Assembly (NCBI GenBank): GCA_003952965.2 | Contig: CM025849.1 | Location: 31,713,570 to 31,777,569 of the forward strand | Length of the DNA: 64,000 bases | DNA from: Morella rubra | Lineage: Eukaryota; Streptophyta; Magnoliopsida; Fagales; Myricaceae | Reading direction: 5' to 3' | Shown: in pieces, positions 23,524 to 35,449 of the stretch | Layout: each line of letters opens with the position of its first letter | How positions within the stretch are numbered: the first letter of the stretch is position 1 | Made by a program: the position numbers and the translations under genes | Notes under the pieces: model-generated | The model's input: only the letters and a program-made list of their open reading frames with translations | The model's database searches: none | What the model was told of the DNA's origin: nothing

Positions 23524-23923
23524 ATGTCTACTTCCAATGCTAGTTCAAGTTCCTGGGTTAAAGAAGGTGGGGCAAGCTCGAGGGGATGTCAATGTTACTA
23601 CGGTATCTCTACATACATGAAGACATCGTACACTAAGCAAAATTTTGGACATCATCTTCAATTGTCCCAACTATAAGTTGAAGCGTGCTTATGGGTTTTT
23701 TACTTGGGTTGATCCTCCAATGTGCGAACACAGGAAAAGGGTGCAGAGATGTATGCGAGAAAGACAAGAACGGTTAAATGTTGAAAACCTAAATGTAGAC
23801 ATGCTGAAAAGGGAGATCAAAAAACATCGCAATCTCGAGAAGAAGTGCAAGCTTGCATTGGGATTGTTGTTAATGGTCGTGGTAGTCCTTTTATCTATTT
23901 TGTGTTTGGCCAAATTTTCATGA
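23524..23923 (+). pseudogene. GRF zinc-finger, membrane-tailed protein, copy 1 (frameshifted)
   Basis: From ATG 23524 the frame reads MSTSNASSSS, then a CQCYYG...TS.TKQNFG segment. After a shift near 23650 it continues FNCPNYK, GFFTWVDPPMCEHRKR, a charged coiled-coil-like stretch (ERLNVENLNVDMLKREIKKH) and a hydrophobic tail (LALGLLLMVVVVLLSILCLA) that looks like a membrane anchor. C.C...C.NYK...GFF.W.DP.MC is the GRF zinc finger, usually a nucleic-acid-binding module. One indel splits the finger, so an intact protein is unlikely. Confidence 0.6.
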
Positions 23924-25217
23924 ATTCTAGATGATGTGTTGTGTCTAGGATGAATAATGAATGTAAATTTTCAGTTTGTAAGGATACTTAAATGTATCAT
24001 TTTGTAAGTTTCAACTTCAATGAATGGATGGGTTAGATGCTGTCAATGAATATGTTATCATTCAACTTCAATAGCTGTGTCAAATTGTGAAAGTTGGCAG
24101 ACTTGTAAGGAGACAATTACAAAATCGGTTCATTCAAAACATGACAGACCCAAATCTCATTCAACTTCCTGCTTTCATTGTTTATAGAAGATCTTACAAA
24201 AATGTAGCATATAGCCCTAACAGAAGATCTTTCATCAACAATGTAGCAACCAAAATAACCTAACATTTTCACCAAAAATAACCCAACCTATTCAAAATAA
24301 CCCAACCTTTCACAAAAAAGTTAATAACCCAAAATTTTCGGCACTAAATCCCATGACATCCGTTTCATAAAATCTTATTTAAAACAGTAAGTATTTATTT
24401 TTCAGTTGTAACTTTGTTTATCCTGTGACCAATTCTAACTTCTTGGTTTGAAATATTTTTTTGGGTTAATTACACTTTCCCTCCACGACCTCACACCCGA
24501 TTCTCAATATTGCCCCTAAACTACAACTAGTGACAACCCACCTCAATTATTTACATTTTCTGTTTCAACCCCGTTTGGGACCCCGATTCGGCACTAAATC
24601 CCATGACATCCGTCACACGTGACCCCCACACGTTGCGAATAGTCCATCTTGCCCCCAAAAACAGTGTCGTTGCAATTGGTAAGTTTCCCCCATGCCCTAA
24701 ACGCTGCGTATGGGTTACTTCGAGGTGCTCTGAACTCTCGATAGAAGTGGCACACCAGAAACTTAGCAACTTCGATCTACGATCAACGGAAGGCCGAGGG
24801 AACATCGAACTTGCAAGGTAATGCCCAGAAATAAAATTTTCATAAATGCCTTTTTTTGTTCATTGTAGTTTTTACAATGTAATGCCCAGAAACACCAGAA
24901 CAAGAGTTCATCTTTACTTACATGTTCTTTGTAGTTTTCATAAATCCACTTGTTACTTACCGAAGGTAACCTGGGAATGCAATTATAGAATGGCCCTCCC
25001 TCATTGGTACTTTTATTGAGCAAAAGATTTTCAAACTTGAACCCGTCTTTCTACTATTAGCCACAAATACGAAAAAAAATTGCGTGAGCTTGCCAATGCC
25101 ATGGGTAAATGGTTGTTGTTTATATTCCGCAGTTTTTACCTTGCCTTGCAAATAATGTGTGGGTTAAATGCTTTGTGTGTATATTATGCAGCTTAGTCTT
25201 CTTCCTATTGTCTGGTT

Positions 25218-25617
25218 ATGTCTACTTCCAATGCTAGTTCAAGTTCCTGGGTTAAAGAAGGTGGGGCAAGCTCGAGGGGATGTCAATGTTACTACGGTAT
25301 CTCTACATACATGAAGACATCGTACACTAAGCAAAATTTTGGACGTCATCTTCAATTGTCCCAACTATAAGTTGAAGCGTGCTTATGGGTTTTTTACTTG
25401 GGTTGATCCTCCAATGTGCGAACACAGGAAAAGGGTGCAGAGACGTATGCGAGAGAGACAAGAACGGTTAAATGTCGAAAACCTAAATGTAGACATGCTG
25501 AAAAGGGAGATCAAAAAACATCGCAATCTCGAGAAGAAGTACAAGCTTGCATTGGGATTGTTGTTAATGGTCGTGGTAGTCCTTTTATCTATTTTGTGTT
25601 TGGCCAAATTTTCATGA
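25218..25617 (+). pseudogene. GRF zinc-finger, membrane-tailed protein, copy 2 (same frameshift)
   Basis: This is the tandem duplicate of the gene at 23524, offset by 1694 bases, with only a few substitutions (C to R after KRVQR, C to Y before KLALG). It has the same frame break inside the finger, so the break is older than the duplication. Confidence 0.6.
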
Positions 25618-25990
25618 ATTCTAGATGATGTGTTGTGTCTAGGATGAATAATGAATGTAAATTTTCAGTTTGTAAGGATACTTAAATGTATCATTTTGTA
25701 AGTTTCAACTTCAATGAATGGATGGGTTAGATGCTGTCAATGAATATGTTATCATTCAACTTCAATAGCTGTGTCAAATTGTGAAAGTTGGCAGACTTGT
25801 AAGGAGACAATTACAAAATCGGTTCATTCAAAACATGACAGACCCAAATCTCATTCAACTTCCTGCTTTCATTGTTTATAGAAGATCTTACAAAAATGTA
25901 GCATATAGCCCTAACAAAAATCTTTCATCAACAATGTAGCAACCAAAATAACCTAAACAAAAATAACCCAACCTATTCAAAATAACCCAA

Positions 25991-27243
25991 CCTTTCACAA
26001 AAAAGTTAATAACCTAACCTTTTCACCAACCTGGTACAATGGCCCTCAAAAAATTACAGCATATGGCCAATATACATCCAGGTCCTACATTGTTCAAATT
26101 TATACCCAAGTTCACAACCAAAATCCCAAATAAGTACATCACAAACAAAATCACTATGGATGGTCCTTTTTCTTCTTTGTCTTCCTCAACCCGCTTGTAC
26201 TCTCATCCATGGGGCTCTTCTTCTTTTTCGTCTTCCTCAGCCTGTCATTTTCATCTTCCTTTTGCTTTCCACTCACCTTCTGACTTGCTTGGGGTGACTG
26301 GTTGGGTAGTTGGATAAACTTGTGACCCCACAATAAGTTCAGTGAGGTCAATGAATAATTGACTAGAATTTCGCGACCCCCTAGCAATCCCTCGTAGTCG
26401 ATCTAAGCTTCGGGTTCGTGATGATACACCCCCACCAATATGTGACTTCTTGGCAGTGCAACCTTTCTTTTTTCATGATGAAGATACCAACTAAACAAAG
26501 TTGACAACAACTATACGGTTTAGAAATGCATAGCAGCCAAATAATTAAAAATCAGGCATAGATAACAAAATAGCTCCCAACTTCCAAATGCATAAAATAA
26601 TCATTCAAAAAGTGGACATCAAGCAGAAAGCCAACCTCCACTCTTCCAAGGAAGCAAAATGACAAAGATCTTTGTACTGGAGGGTAGACAAATAAGACAT
26701 GCAAATTAAAAAATTGAAAAGTCATATCAAATTATTAAACAAACAAAAAGTCATAGAAAATAGTAAATCATATAGCCCTACAAGTCATATAGAAAAAAAA
26801 AATAACCATAAAAAATAGAACCATAAAACATATAGCTTAATAGAGGCCCTGCAAGTCATAAGTCACTTAGAGAATTTCATCACACAGAGCTCATGTTCTT
26901 TTAATAAAGCACAAGTCACATAGAAAAAAAAAATAACCCTAGAAAAAATAACAAAGTTTGTCACAGAACTCTGCACATGTCACATGTTTTAAAAAGGCAC
27001 GAGTAACATAAAAAATCCATATAGTTCACATGCTTTTGGAGAACAACAATCAGAGCCCACAATGCTTTACAAAGTTAGTTGCTTTATGGCCAGGAAAGTA
27101 GTTAATGGCCAGGACAATAGTTAATACAATAAGGGACCACAACAGCTTTCGGAGAACAACAAATATTGCCAGAGAGAAAAGGGTCCACAACAGCACAACA
27201 AATCTTCAAATTGAATAATACAATACAGACACTGGCAGAGAGA
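25991..27243. other. Interior of the Mutator-like element, no clear gene
   Basis: On the minus strand, 26154-26470 reads through SLTSLNLLWGHKF and a Lys/Asp/Glu-rich region (KQKEDENDRLRKTKKKKSP), with a KKK-rich phrase (LRKTKKKK) repeated twice. It might be the basic C-terminus of a transposon protein, but I cannot name it. The rest is A-rich with AAATAACCATAAAAAATAG-like phrases repeated at 26790-26960. Confidence 0.35.
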
Positions 27244-27311
27244 GAAGGGGACCACTTGAGGAAAGGGGACCACTTGAGGAAAGGGGACAACTCGAGGAAA
27301 GGGGACATGTG
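27244..27311. repeat. 18-bp tandem repeat (AGGAAAGGGGACCACTTG)n
   Basis: About four units of AGGAAAGGGGACCACTTG or close variants stand head to tail. The unit is a multiple of three, so open frames pass through it on the minus strand, but there is no other coding sign. Confidence 0.8.
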
Positions 27312-28121
27312 ACAAAAACTAAGCATACTATAATCAAGATTCTACTTTCCAAAACAAACAGAGTACCCTGTCATCCAACAATATATATGCCTACCACCCC
27401 ATTCGCAACCAACCCAATCAACAACAATAAACAACCCATAAATCAGATTTGGGGAACAAAACAAAAAGGGGCGTACAAATAGAAACAGTGGCGTTTGAAG
27501 ACCAAAAAGCTTACCTTCGGCGTAAAAACTAAAATGTTGATCTTCACTATGCCGAAATGCAATCAAACAACTCTAGAAATGTTTAAGGCACTGGAATGGG
27601 TTAGTGTTTTGGGGGAAAAAGCTTGAGTCTTTCTTCTGTTCGAGTTTTGGTTTGAAAAACCCAAGTGTGGGTGGGTTAGCACATGCATGTCATTTTGGAG
27701 TTATGGGGGAAAATTAAACAAAAATCTAATGGCACTGTTTTTGGGGGCTAGATGGACTATTCGCAACGTATGGGGGTCACGTGTGCGGAAAATGTGGGAC
27801 TTAATGCCGAATCAGGGTCCCAAACGGGGTTGAAACAAAAAACATAAATAAAGAGGGCGGGTTGTCACAAGTTGTAGTTTAGGAGGATATTGAGAATCAG
27901 GTGTAAGTTTGTGGGGGGAAAGTGTAATAAAATCTATTTTTTTTTAGTATTTAAAAAATGCTAAAAAAATAATTAATAATATCAAATTTGATTTTATTTT
28001 TACATATCTTAATTTTTTATTAACTAAACCATTTCATATAATAATAATAATAATATAATAATATAATAAGAGCTGATGAATGAGAAAAAGTCAATTAAAA
28101 AAATCAAGATTTTTTTTTCTA

Positions 28122-28393
28122 GGGGTAATTACACTTATCACCCTCAAATTTCTTACCATGCCTTTTTCACTTTGCACCCTTGCAACGGAGGGCAAAATGG
28201 GAAGATCAAGTGAAAAAAAGTCACATGAGATGCACGCTATTGGTTTTCCATCTAAATTGACAGAAATTATGGACGAAGGGTGTAAACTGTTGAGGCATGG
28301 TAGTTTGAGGGTGAAATGTGACAAAAGTGGAACTTTGGTATGCAAAGTGAAAAAGGTATGGTACGTAGTTTGATGGTGATAAGTGTAATTTTT
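28122..28393. mobile_element. MITE with ~50-bp inverted ends
   Basis: The left end (AATTACACTTATCACC, TTTCTTACCATGCC, TTTTTCACTTTGC) is mirrored at 28343-28393 with about 86% identity. The unit is about 270 bp and non-coding. It lies just outside the Mutator-like element, whose end begins with the similar word TTAATTACACTTTCC; the two may be related. Confidence 0.65.
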
Positions 28394-28452
28394 CCATTTA
28401 TTTTTTTTGACTAAATTCTAAGCATCTGTGATGTTATGATACCTGTTCAAGC

Positions 28453-28606
28453 TGGGATCCACTGCAATTCTGAGAGAGAGGTGTGGGTCTCGTGATGGGG
28501 ACCCACACAGCCCGAGCAAAGAGGTGTTGTCCCGACAGTATGCGTCCCACTGCGAGACCCACATCTCTCTCTCGCCCTCTCTCTGAATTGCAAGTGATCC
28601 TCATCC
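28453..28606. mobile_element. GGGACCCAC palindromic MITE
   Basis: TGGGATCCACTGCAATTC and GAGAGAGAGGTGTGGGTCTC on the left are mirrored by GAGACCCACATCTCTCTCTC and GAATTGCAAGTGATCC on the right. The centre contains a second small palindrome (GGGGACCCAC). It is the same family as 2196, 11550 and 12584. Confidence 0.55.
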
Positions 28607-28927
28607 TGTTCGTTCATCTTGAAAACATAGTACATTGGTGTGTGCTCATTTTGCATGCCTGTGTCAACACTTCTTTAAACAAGTGTCGACTCTTATGGTT
28701 TTTCCTTGATCCGACAGTTTTCTGAAAAATGGTGTGCTGTCATGTAGATACTCATTTAGGGCTAGGGGTTTGATGCTTAAACTTCTCTCGACCTCACAAA
28801 AGCCCTCCGTCTCCCCCAAATCAACTACATTCTCTCTCTCTCTCTCTTCCCCATATCGCCATTAGCCACTAGCCGTTTTTGAATTTCCACCGCCGACAGT
28901 CACCAAACCGCACTGTGCTTCAGCAAG

Positions 28928-30827
28928 ATGTCTTCTGGCCGCTCAAGAGAACCACTCGTGAGATGCCCTCTTCTGTCATTCTAGGGCACGAAAGAGGATA
29001 AATGGAAATGAAGAACCAGTTGATGCTCCAGAGCCTTCTATCTACAGGGCAGGGTTTTGTAAGAATAAATTTGTGCAAGATTTTAGAAATAGAAAGTGAT
29101 TGCTGGACGTTGGGTTGATTTTTCCTTGGTCCTGTGAGAGTGGGTTCGGTTTTAAGGAGATGTTTGACTTTCAAGGTTGGTCCATTTTTGTGAATCTAAA
29201 GATTAATGTTTATGTTTATTTGGTGAACCTTGCCTATGCGAATTTTCAGCACTCTATGACTGAGCATGCCTCTAGTTTGGTTAATGGGAAACAATTATAC
29301 TTATCGGTGTCTTCCCTAAACTCTTTGGCCTCTGCCCCTAACACTGGCAAGAAGTTCTTTGACCCATATGGTTGGATGGGTATGTAAAAAAAGAGCCTAT
29401 TGATATTCTTAGGGTGGTGTTGGACGATCCAGCCCTAAATGAATTGGTTAGACCTGCTGCTAGTGAATTGACCATTCATAGAAGAATATTGCATCATATG
29501 GTCTGTAATATAATTCTTCCAAGGACTGGAAAATTTGATTATATTACTTTCTTAGACATGTTTGTAATGTACTGTGATGTGAACCTCGTCAAGAATAAAG
29601 AGACCCAACAACGAATAGGGAACCCAAGATCTTTCTAGGACTAATTCGAATGGAAATCTTGACCCGTGTTTATGACAAACAAGAACCTCGATATAAGGAA
29701 GACGCCACAAACGGTGTGGAACTCCGTTTGATAAGTCGAGATGAATGCCACGGGAAATCCCGATAAGTTCGAGAAGTTCTTCAAAGAACCAAAGAGAATT
29801 ACTCTCACAATTTCATAAATCAATGTCTGCATTTTTCATTGCTTAGGCACCTATATATAGGTCGGCCACTACAAGGAGAAATCCTAATACAAATCACCTA
29901 ATTAAGGAATAAATCATAATTGCCTAAAAGAGAAGAAGGCAACAAAAATAACAAGGAAATAAAGCCTAACACACCTAAAACAAAACACACTAAAAAGGCA
30001 ATAAAAGTTGGCACCTACAAGAGCCAAGAAAGGAAAAAAATGGCGCCTACATAGCCATGTAATCTGAACCAAAAAAGGGAAGAATTAAGAGCCTAATTGA
30101 GCCTCCTTAAAGTGGCGCCTAATTGAGTCTTCTAGAATATTATCTTGCCAATTTGAGCTTAGCCTTAACCGGATCCTTCTAGAACTTGAATCATGTTGAC
30201 AATCCTTTGTTGTTCACGTGGATCATACTCAATGGGCCTCTACAATTTGCTTGAGCCCATGCCTCTTGAATTAGCCCGTTGAGTACATCTTTAAACTTCT
30301 TGGCTCGTGCTCTCGTGACCGACCCAATTGAACTTGAACGAGATCCTTCAAAACAAGGTGCCTTTGTATTTTTTCCTAATCATCCTTTGTTTGATGCACT
30401 CCGAATTGACTTCCATGACTGAACCGAATTAAAATGCTCAATCAGCTGGATTTGAAGATGATTTTAATGAAGATATGAAACAAATACAGAGTTGTTTTGG
30501 GACTCTTGATGTGCAGAGGTGAGGAGTTGTTCAGGCCACAAGTACATGGATGTTGATCGTGTGATTTGTCCTCATTCAAAGCTACCTCTGCTGCACTTCT
30601 GACATTTGTGAAGAAATCAGCTGCAAAAGTTGTTCATGCCACAGAAGTGCATATGAATGCTGATTGAAACCTTCATCCTCATGTACTGAAATGGACATAT
30701 TGGTTCTCCATCACCTGGATGGGATGGCTAAAGAAGTTTGAAGTGCAGTATCCCCCTCTTCCTATCAAGGAGACCCCACCTTCTACCTCTACTGCAAAAA
30801 CACGTCCTTCCACCTATCGTAAAAAGT
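28928..30827 (+). pseudogene. Second plant transposon protein (PF20167-like) ORF, interrupted by an LTR
   Basis: After an ATG (28928) and several frame breaks, the + strand reads KFVQDFRNRK, GFKEMFDFQGWSIFVNLK, VYLVNLAYANFQ, LNELVRPAASELTIHRRILH and FDYITFLDMFVMYC. The reading is then lost at about 29585. It appears to resume after about 30430 (QSAGFEDDFNEDMKQIQS) and ends near 30827 in a Ser/Thr/Pro-rich tail (TPPSTSTAKTRPSTYRKK). This is the same domain family as 19829-21073, though not a close copy. Both stops and the insertion make it dead. Confidence 0.5.
29586..30425 (-). mobile_element. Probable solo LTR (minus orientation) inside the ORF above
   Basis: The coding sequence stops abruptly and is replaced by about 840 bases of unrelated DNA. 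On the minus strand it has a TATA-like CTATATATAG (29851-29860) and a region downstream resembling an LTR transcription start. TGTGAACCTCGTCAAG at 29577-29592 could be one terminus. I could not find a convincing 5-bp duplication, so the borders are approximate. Confidence 0.4.
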
Positions 30828-31985
30828 AGACAGCTGACCTTATCCCTTTCCCCTTAACCTATTTTTTAATGATGCCGAAAGGGGAGAAGTTCATGGATAT
30901 TATGTTTTCTTCCTAGCTCTTACTAGGGACATTTCTCTTTGTATTAACCCTTTTTTGTCCTCTCTATGTTTGTATTTATTATGATGGCTGAACACTTGAC
31001 TTGTCTTATCTAACGAATATCTATGTTTTTTTTTGTGCTCATATCCATTGTTTATCTAATGGTGATGTCAAGGTATTTTTCAGAAGTCCTTAACTCATTG
31101 CACTTAATTGTGGATATTTGAGACTTGCTTCACAGTAGTATTCGTAATCTTATATCTCAAACTTTCAAGACTTGTGCATATTCTGGATGGTTGATTGGAA
31201 GTTTGGGGATTTTGGAGGAAGTTTATATAAGTGTTTTTACCTGTCTTTGAAATTTTGGGAAACCTCCAATTACAAAGGGAACTTTTGCAAAATTTTTGTA
31301 AAACCTCAAAGTCCTTTTTGCTAAAAATGTCACGAAAAGACTCCTGCTTGTTCTCAGGGGGAGCTTTTCCAAACTTACATATCATATAGCTGAGATCACA
31401 ACGTTCTTAGAAACTTACATTGGATACCTGAGATGTGAGACCCTGACTTTTAGGTTCTTTCAATGTTAATTTTTAACTTTGACTCTTTAAGTTTTGCACT
31501 ACCCTAAATTATTGAGAAAAGACATGTATGGTTGACTTGATATTTCTTGCATCCTTATTATTAATCTACATGTTATATTGTCATGTTAGATTGTTTGCAA
31601 ATTTTTAATAGTGATAAATTGCAATATTTAGAAGAATTTGAGTTAGGGGTTTTGATTTTTGAAAGTGTATATTTGCTTGAAATAAAAGTGAAAGGGAGTC
31701 AAGCGTGATCTCTATGAAGTGGCAAGTGATAAAATATAAATATAAAGAAATAAAAATAAATGAATAAGGTGAAGGAAAGAGGCGTATAGTGGGAGACACA
31801 CAAGCAGCCGCATGGTTAATTGGGGAGGCGTTATTAACAAGGTTTTGGGGCAGGATGGTCTTTTCCTCCCCAACACTTGTTTCACGTTATCTCCCCATTT
31901 TCCTTCTTCGGCTCCTTTTGTCACTAGCACCCACACACTCACGCACTCACGCACACAAACAAAGAGGACAAAGTTGAAGCCTGCA

Positions 31986-32021
31986 AAGAAGAAGAAGAAG
32001 AAGAAGAAGAAGAAGAAGAAA
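31986..32021. repeat. (GAA)n microsatellite
   Basis: About twelve GAA triplets in a row. They lie in the 3.7-kb LTR, roughly 550 bases from its start. Poly-lysine or poly-leucine in nearby frames comes from this tract and is not a protein feature. Confidence 0.95.
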
Positions 32022-34179
32022 AGAAAGACTGTCGTGTAGAGCTAGGGGAGGTGTAGTGCAGAGAGAGGACTCAAGAGAAACCAAGGTAAGGGTGTTGTTC
32101 TTTTGTGAAAATTTTATGAAGAAACCGTGAATCTCATTGGGGGTTTGTTTGGTTTTTGCTGTCATCTCTTCTTTGCTATGCATGTTGGAATAGATAAAAG
32201 TCTTGGAGTCTAGGAAGACATGCACGGTCAGATTTTAAGTTAAAAGCTTTGAGGAAAAACTTTGATGCGCTATAGGTGTTTGATGAAACGTCTGATGAGA
32301 GGAAGTTGGGAGCTATTTTGGAGTGGTTACTGTCGCACAGAAATTTTGAGTGGCTTGCATGATAGATCAATGCGTGGGATCTGATTTCATGTTAGGATTA
32401 GAGCATGTGTTTGGTGTTGCTATTTGGTTGTGGAATTTCCAACTTTGATGTTCATGCGAGGCTCTACAAGTCTATATTTGGAGGACATATTTATTTGCTG
32501 CTACCTTGATTTTGACCAAGAAATGGAAAGTGTAGTAGATTAGGCTTGAATATCTTGGTGTTGTTATGTGTCTTAACTTTGTTAAGTGGGAATTTTCAAA
32601 GACTGTTATGGGAGCTATAAGGTACTATAGCATCGCTGTCTATTAGCATTTTGCAGAAAACAAAAGAACACAAAATGTACAGGGGATGCTTGTGCAGGTA
32701 AACAGCATAAGTTAAGGCTTGTTTTCCTGCAGAAAAGTGAAGTTAGAATGGATGCTTGTGCGGGTAAAACTGCCTTTTGTTCTTTAGAAAAGTAAGATAA
32801 CCTGTTATATGGCAATCTCAATGTTAAATGTTATAAATTATTAACGTGTCTGTGATTTAAGGAGCTAGTCATGTTGCTGGAAATTATGATGCTTGAAGAG
32901 ACCATGGTTGCTACTGTTAATAAATGTAATTGGTTGAAAAGAAAACTTCTTTGTTGTTGCTGTTACATCTATAGAGGTCAGACCTTATCTATTATGAGCT
33001 ATTGTTTTGTTGGAGAACCCGTAGCATTGGTAAGCTTGATCTATAATGTTGGAGATCATTAAGAATTATGGAGTAGACTTGTTAAACTAGTTGCTGAAAT
33101 TAGTTTCTGCAGATCACAAAGTCGGATTAGAAGTAACCTTGATGCAATATTTTATTCTTTTATCTAGGAGAGAACATAGGCCTATGAAATTGAAAGATTT
33201 TAAGCCATACTTCAGGTCATTCCGATAAATATTGAGCAAGTTATGGGTTTTTAAAGGTCCAAACGTCAAGCTGCCAGCAGCCTTGCACATCCAGATTTCT
33301 TGCTCATTCCAAGTACCTTTTAAGTGATCAGTTTAAATCCGATTTTTATGGGTCTGGTCTTGAATTTTAAGTTTATGAAAGAAGAACATTTTAAGGTAAA
33401 TTTCGTGAGATTTAGAGGTGTATTGAATAAGTTATGGTGTTTTGAAAGTGGAAGGCCGAGCTGGAGGTAGCAGCAGTGTTGCTCTAGGATTTTCATCTGC
33501 TATGAAGTGTTTTTGAAAATGTAAAGTAGTTCCGATTTTTATGATTTTTATCTTCAAGTTTGAGCTATGAAAGCAGAGAAGTTTGAAAGTAATTTCATGT
33601 AATTTGGAGCCATGTTTTTGAAGTTATGAATTTTTGAAGCTGGAGACGTTGAAGCTGCCAGCTTGGACGCCCCCAGCAACTTGCATTTTCAAGTAAATCT
33701 TTCGAGTGGCAAACAAGCTCCAAATTACCTGAAATTTTAATATGATGTAACATTGAGTGTAAGGATCAGTTTGGCATCTAATTCTAATGGTTTCAGCAAC
33801 CTTAAAATAAAGTTTTATATTATAGGATCACTGCTAGCTTAGTAAAGAAACATGTGTAATTTAGTATGATGTGCTAATTTTTAATTGAATGATTATTTCC
33901 TGCATCAAGTAAATCTCTAAATTATTTAAGTGACGACATTAGTATGACTCATTTGTAGGCAAGGCACCACCATAAGCTCAAGTGGATAAAGGTAAGTGGA
34001 AAAATTATTTTTCGAAAACTGGAATGATACACAGCATAATTATTTATCATTGAGCACGTCATGAGCATTTGCATTAATTTTCTCAAAAGGAAGAAAGGGA
34101 AATTTTATGCAAATGAAAATGAGATTTTATGCTATGTTAGGATATGTTATGGGGCTAAATAAGATGTCGGTACCGTAAA

Positions 34180-34275
34180 TATAAGTGCACCCACTCTGAA
34201 GGACGAATGCAAGAAGGATGGTCTCGAGGTATGTGCAACCACACTGAAGGACGAATGCGAGAAGGTGTGGACCTC
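34180..34275. repeat. Two-copy ~55-bp direct repeat
   Basis: GTGCACCCACTCTGAAGGACGAATGC and GTGCAACCACACTGAAGGACG-type copies follow each other, each ending GCAAGAAGG or GCGAGAAGG. This is internal to the 3.7-kb LTR and probably part of its normal structure. Confidence 0.7.
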
Positions 34276-35449
34276 TAAGGGTCGTGTCTAGCCATTAGGC
34301 CTGGGGCCACATCAAGGCTAGCTCGACCAAATGACATGTTCCAAGGGAAAGGGGAACAGTTTCGAAGGGAACGCATAACCCTGACTTCAGGGGTAAATGG
34401 AGCAATAGAAATAGCCCAAAATAAATATGAAATGACTTCTGAGCAAATTTGCATGTGCAAGAGTTTCATACATAAACATGCATTTATTTTGGACATATAT
34501 ATACCTGTCATTCATGATCATGTCATGCATATCCCTTACTGAGTCATTCGACTCACAGTATTTCAATTGTATCATTCCAGATGATGTTCTAGGTGAGGGA
34601 ACTCATGGGGAGGATCTAGAACCCGAGGAGGGGGGCTGACGAGGGTGCCCTCCCCTAATTTGCAATTCCTGTAGATCCTAAGTTATTTTTGAAAGAGCTT
34701 ATATGAACCTCCATTGTGTTGTGGTCATGGTCTGTTCAGCCTTCGAGGCTTAAGGCTCTTAAGCAACTTATATTTTGGGACCATGATGTAATTATAATTA
34801 TTGTTTTAAGTTATTGCCTGAGGATTTGATTCTAAATGTCTTTCTATGTGTGTTATTGATATAGTTATATGCATTTATTCGCCTACACTTATTTACATAT
34901 TTTTTATACTTCAGTAGAGTGTTGAGGGTCTACATGTCAGCTGAGGATAAGAAAATAAACTTCTGAATATTATTTTCATGAACTATAGAGATTCATATTT
35001 TCTGAATTAGTAATAGGCAGGTAAGTTAAAAAAAAAAAATCCGCTTTGAGATTTTAGTAAGTGCGCTGGAGCGTTCGTTGTTGGGAATGCTCGCGGCTAT
35101 CATTAGCCTCGTCGAGCTAGAATTTGGGGCATGACATGAGATCACAATGTTCTTACAAAATTATATATCCACTTGTAGGGAGCAAGATATATAAAAACAA
35201 AATATTACTCCCTCACACAATAAAGCTTTATTACAAACTACAAAATAATAGATCACAATTCACATACATTTCACTAAGGCCATTAATTCTTCACTGTGGC
35301 AACGCAAGGGAATCATCAAACGAACTTCCAATTAATAAGGTCGATAACATAACAACTGAGAAGAAAGCCCACGACAAAACTAAGACTCTCCTACACATGT
35401 TCCGATCTTTGTGGTTTTTCTTTTTCATGGTTTCCAACTCCGAACGAAG

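Larger units (their letters stand above)
22673..25990. repeat. Tandem ~1.7-kb duplication with filler at the junction
   Basis: Copy 1 (22673-24336) and copy 2 (24363-25990) are near-identical. Each holds about 105 bases of outer flank, the ~200-bp element end, and a GRF zinc-finger gene. Between them lie about 26 bases reading TTCGGCACTAAATCCCATGACATCCG, a fragment that belongs to the element end at about 22899-22924. Copy 2 has small indels, so the duplication is recent but not brand new. Confidence 0.8.
22780..27929. mobile_element. Mutator-like element with ~200-bp terminal inverted repeats
   Basis: The left end (22780-22980, beginning TTAATTACACTTTCCC) is mirrored at 27730-27929, for example CACACGTGACCCCCACACG against CGTATGGGGGTCACGTGTG. 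Long terminal inverted repeats of this size are typical of Mutator-like elements. I could not fix the 9-bp target duplication. The interior has two copies of a GRF-type gene, a second internal copy of the left end (about 24468-24668), and an 18-bp tandem array. I find no transposase, so it is non-autonomous or gene-carrying. Confidence 0.6.
31434..35136 (+). mobile_element. 3.7-kb solo LTR (Ty3/gypsy-like) with perfect TSD
   Basis: It begins TGTGAGACCCTGAC and ends TTTGGGGCATGACA (TG...CA). TGAGA flanks it exactly on both sides (31429-31433 and 35137-35141). TGTGA-ACCC starts and GGGGC-TGACA ends are typical of Ty3/gypsy LTRs. No gag, pol, primer-binding site or second LTR exists inside, so it is best read as an unusually long solo LTR or a large LTR-only derivative. 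It contains a (GAA)n tract at 31986-32021 and a 2-copy repeat at 34180-34275. Confidence 0.75.

Noticed and set aside
31812-32225. Frames with poly-lysine or poly-leucine tails
   Set aside because: The homopolymers are translations of the (GAA)n tract in the LTR.
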